6,425 nt of DNA from assembly GCA_030647575.1 (NCBI GenBank), contig JAUSJS010000179.1, positions 1 to 6,425 on the forward strand, given 5' to 3'. Under the pieces are notes generated by a model, which was not told where the DNA came from, searched no databases, and worked only from the letters and a program-made list of their open reading frames with translations. Source of the stretch: Candidatus Limnocylindrales bacterium (lineage in GTDB: Bacteria; Chloroflexota; Limnocylindria; Limnocylindrales; CSP1-4). Numbering within the stretch: position 1 is the first letter of the stretch; each line of letters opens with the position of its first letter. A program made the translations under genes and the position numbers. This document shows positions 5,800 through 6,425 of the stretch, in pieces.

Positions 5800-6275
5800 T
5801 GGAGACCGCGACACCCGCGCCCGAGCGCAACATCGTGAGCTGGGACGACCTTGACCGGCTGGTCGCTGCGTTGGCCGAGCGAATCGCCAGCGACCGGTTC
5901 GACCTGATGCTCGCCATCACCCGCGGCGGGCTGGTCCCGGCCGGCATGCTGGCGTATCGACTACGCATCCGGAACATCCTCGTGGCCGCCGTCGAGTTCT
6001 ATGACGACCACGGCCAGCTAGGCCCCCATCCGACCTTCCTCCAGTTCCCGGCAGACCCGCTCCTCCGCGGACAACGGGTCCTCGTGGTCGACGAGGTCTG
6101 GGACAGCGGCACCACGATCCATGCGGTCACCGAGCGCGTCCGCCAGGCCGGCGGGATCCCGACGACCGCGGTCCTCCACTGGAAGCCCGCCCGCTCCGTC
6201 GTGCCCGGCGCCCCCGACGTGCACGCCGTCACGACGGACGCCTGGGTGGTCTATCCGTTCAAGGCCGGCGGCTAG
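5799..6275 (+). CDS. Gpt-like purine phosphoribosyltransferase family protein
   Basis: The 158-residue product has the type I phosphoribosyltransferase fold signature. An early ITRGGLVPAGMLAYRL segment (40-55) is typical of xanthine/hypoxanthine-guanine transferases, and the PRPP-binding loop VLVVDEVWDSGTTI (94-107) carries the paired acidic residues D98-E99. The C-terminal part WVVYPF (149-154) matches the usual ending of Gpt-like and archaeal-type Hpt enzymes. Such enzymes join a purine base to PRPP, giving the nucleotide and pyrophosphate; the exact base cannot be read from sequence, and some members act on other ligands. Length is normal for the group. The ATG overlaps the TGA of the ligase gene by one base and has GGAGG nine bases upstream, so the two form an operon. 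The gene ends in TAG at 6273-6275. The motif content before TAG is complete, and the frame beyond it is Cys/Pro-rich and unlike the family, so this TAG acts as a true stop. Confidence 0.85.
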   Translation: METATPAPERNIVSWDDLDRLVAALAERIASDRFDLMLAITRGGLVPAGMLAYRLRIRNILVAAVEFYDDHGQLGPHPTFLQFPADPLLRGQRVLVVDEVWDSGTTIHAVTERVRQAGGIPTTAVLHWKPARSVVPGAPDVHAVTTDAWVVYPFKAGG

Positions 6276-6292
6276 CTGGGATTCCCGAACAC

Positions 6293-6324
6293 GCGGGCGG
6301 CCGGACGCCCGGCGTGCCGCCCGC
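6293..6324 (+). terminator. Perfect 9-bp hairpin downstream of the phosphoribosyltransferase gene, possible terminator
   Basis: GCGGGCGGC (6293-6301) is the exact reverse complement of GCCGCCCGC (6316-6324), with a 14-base loop. The loop region contains competing CCGG pairs that could form an inner alternative hairpin. It starts 18 bases after the TAG. There is no T-tract; a C-rich tract follows instead, so this would be a non-canonical terminator or an mRNA 3'-end stabiliser. Confidence 0.4.
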
Positions 6325-6346
6325 CCCTCCCCTGCCCCTGCCCCCA
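6325..6346 (+). other. C-rich tract after the hairpin
   Basis: Directly after the inverted repeat, the plus strand is almost pure C, interrupted only by single T or TG, ending in five C. C-rich, G-poor RNA of this kind resembles Rho utilisation sites. It may complete termination of the ligase-phosphoribosyltransferase operon, or be ordinary GC-rich spacer. Confidence 0.3.
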
Positions 6347-6358
6347 AAACGGCGGAAC

Positions 6359-6425
6359 ATGCATCCACGGACTCGTATGGCCGATCCGCGGGGCTTTCGC
6401 GCGCTCGGTAGCGAGGATTCGCCCT
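6359..6425 (+). CDS. Possible start of a further gene, cut by the window edge
   Basis: Two in-frame ATGs at 6359 and 6377 open a frame that runs to the right edge without a stop. From 6377 it reads MADPRGFRALGSEDSP, 16 visible residues. The opening M-A-D-P-R-G-F is reminiscent of the N-terminus of glutamate synthase small subunits (GltD), but this is far too short to call. A weak GGCGGA lies three bases before ATG 6359, and no TANNNT element at the leaderless distance is present for either start. It may be a real gene, or chance. Confidence 0.22.
   Translation, partial: MHPRTRMADPRGFRALGSEDSP

Noticed and set aside
1..6425. CRISPR arrays, tRNA or rRNA genes, insertion sequences, phage or defence genes
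   Set aside because: I saw no regularly spaced repeats, cloverleaf-like stretch, transposase motif or terminal repeats on either strand.

Overview
The window is a compact, very GC-rich bacterial chromosomal segment. G/C dominates the third codon position in every gene, and long antisense shadow reading frames are common. It holds six protein-coding regions, plus one doubtful gene start at the right edge. I see no tRNA, rRNA, CRISPR array, transposase or phage gene. High GC, start codons preceded by TANNNT at a fixed 6-nt distance (a leaderless pattern), and a pyrrolysine-free MttB homologue next to a nitronate monooxygenase-like gene suggest a Chloroflexota or Actinomycetota soil-type genome. 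This assignment is inference only; no marker gene is present.

Left block, minus strand, reading from 3730 down to 1. (a) A six-helix inner-membrane protein resembling DUF2238/YjdF (3143-3730). (b) A nitronate monooxygenase/FMN enoyl reductase-like gene (2136-3146) whose ATG overlaps the TGA of (a). It is interrupted by one in-frame amber codon at 2727-2729, three codons before the conserved EAGGH motif. (c) A trimethylamine methyltransferase (MttB) superfamily protein without any in-frame stop (520-2064). (d) The N-terminal part of a DoxX-family membrane protein that runs off the left edge (1-457).

Right block, plus strand. (e) An acetyl-CoA synthetase-like AMP-forming acyl-CoA ligase (3787-5799), whose acyl pocket lacks the tryptophan typical of acetate enzymes. 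(f) A Gpt-like phosphoribosyltransferase (5799-6275), translationally coupled to it by a TGATG overlap. A perfect 9-bp inverted repeat and a C-rich tract follow. A possible new gene start lies at 6359 or 6377.

The two blocks diverge from a 56-bp spacer (3731-3786) that holds a putative leaderless promoter in each direction; a third promoter of the same form precedes the MttB gene. The strongest point of interest is the amber codon: both halves of the reductase remain in one frame and keep family motifs. It is therefore a very recent nonsense mutation, a sequence error, or a readthrough/recoding event. The same codon appears to be a genuine stop for the phosphoribosyltransferase, which argues against general amber reassignment.
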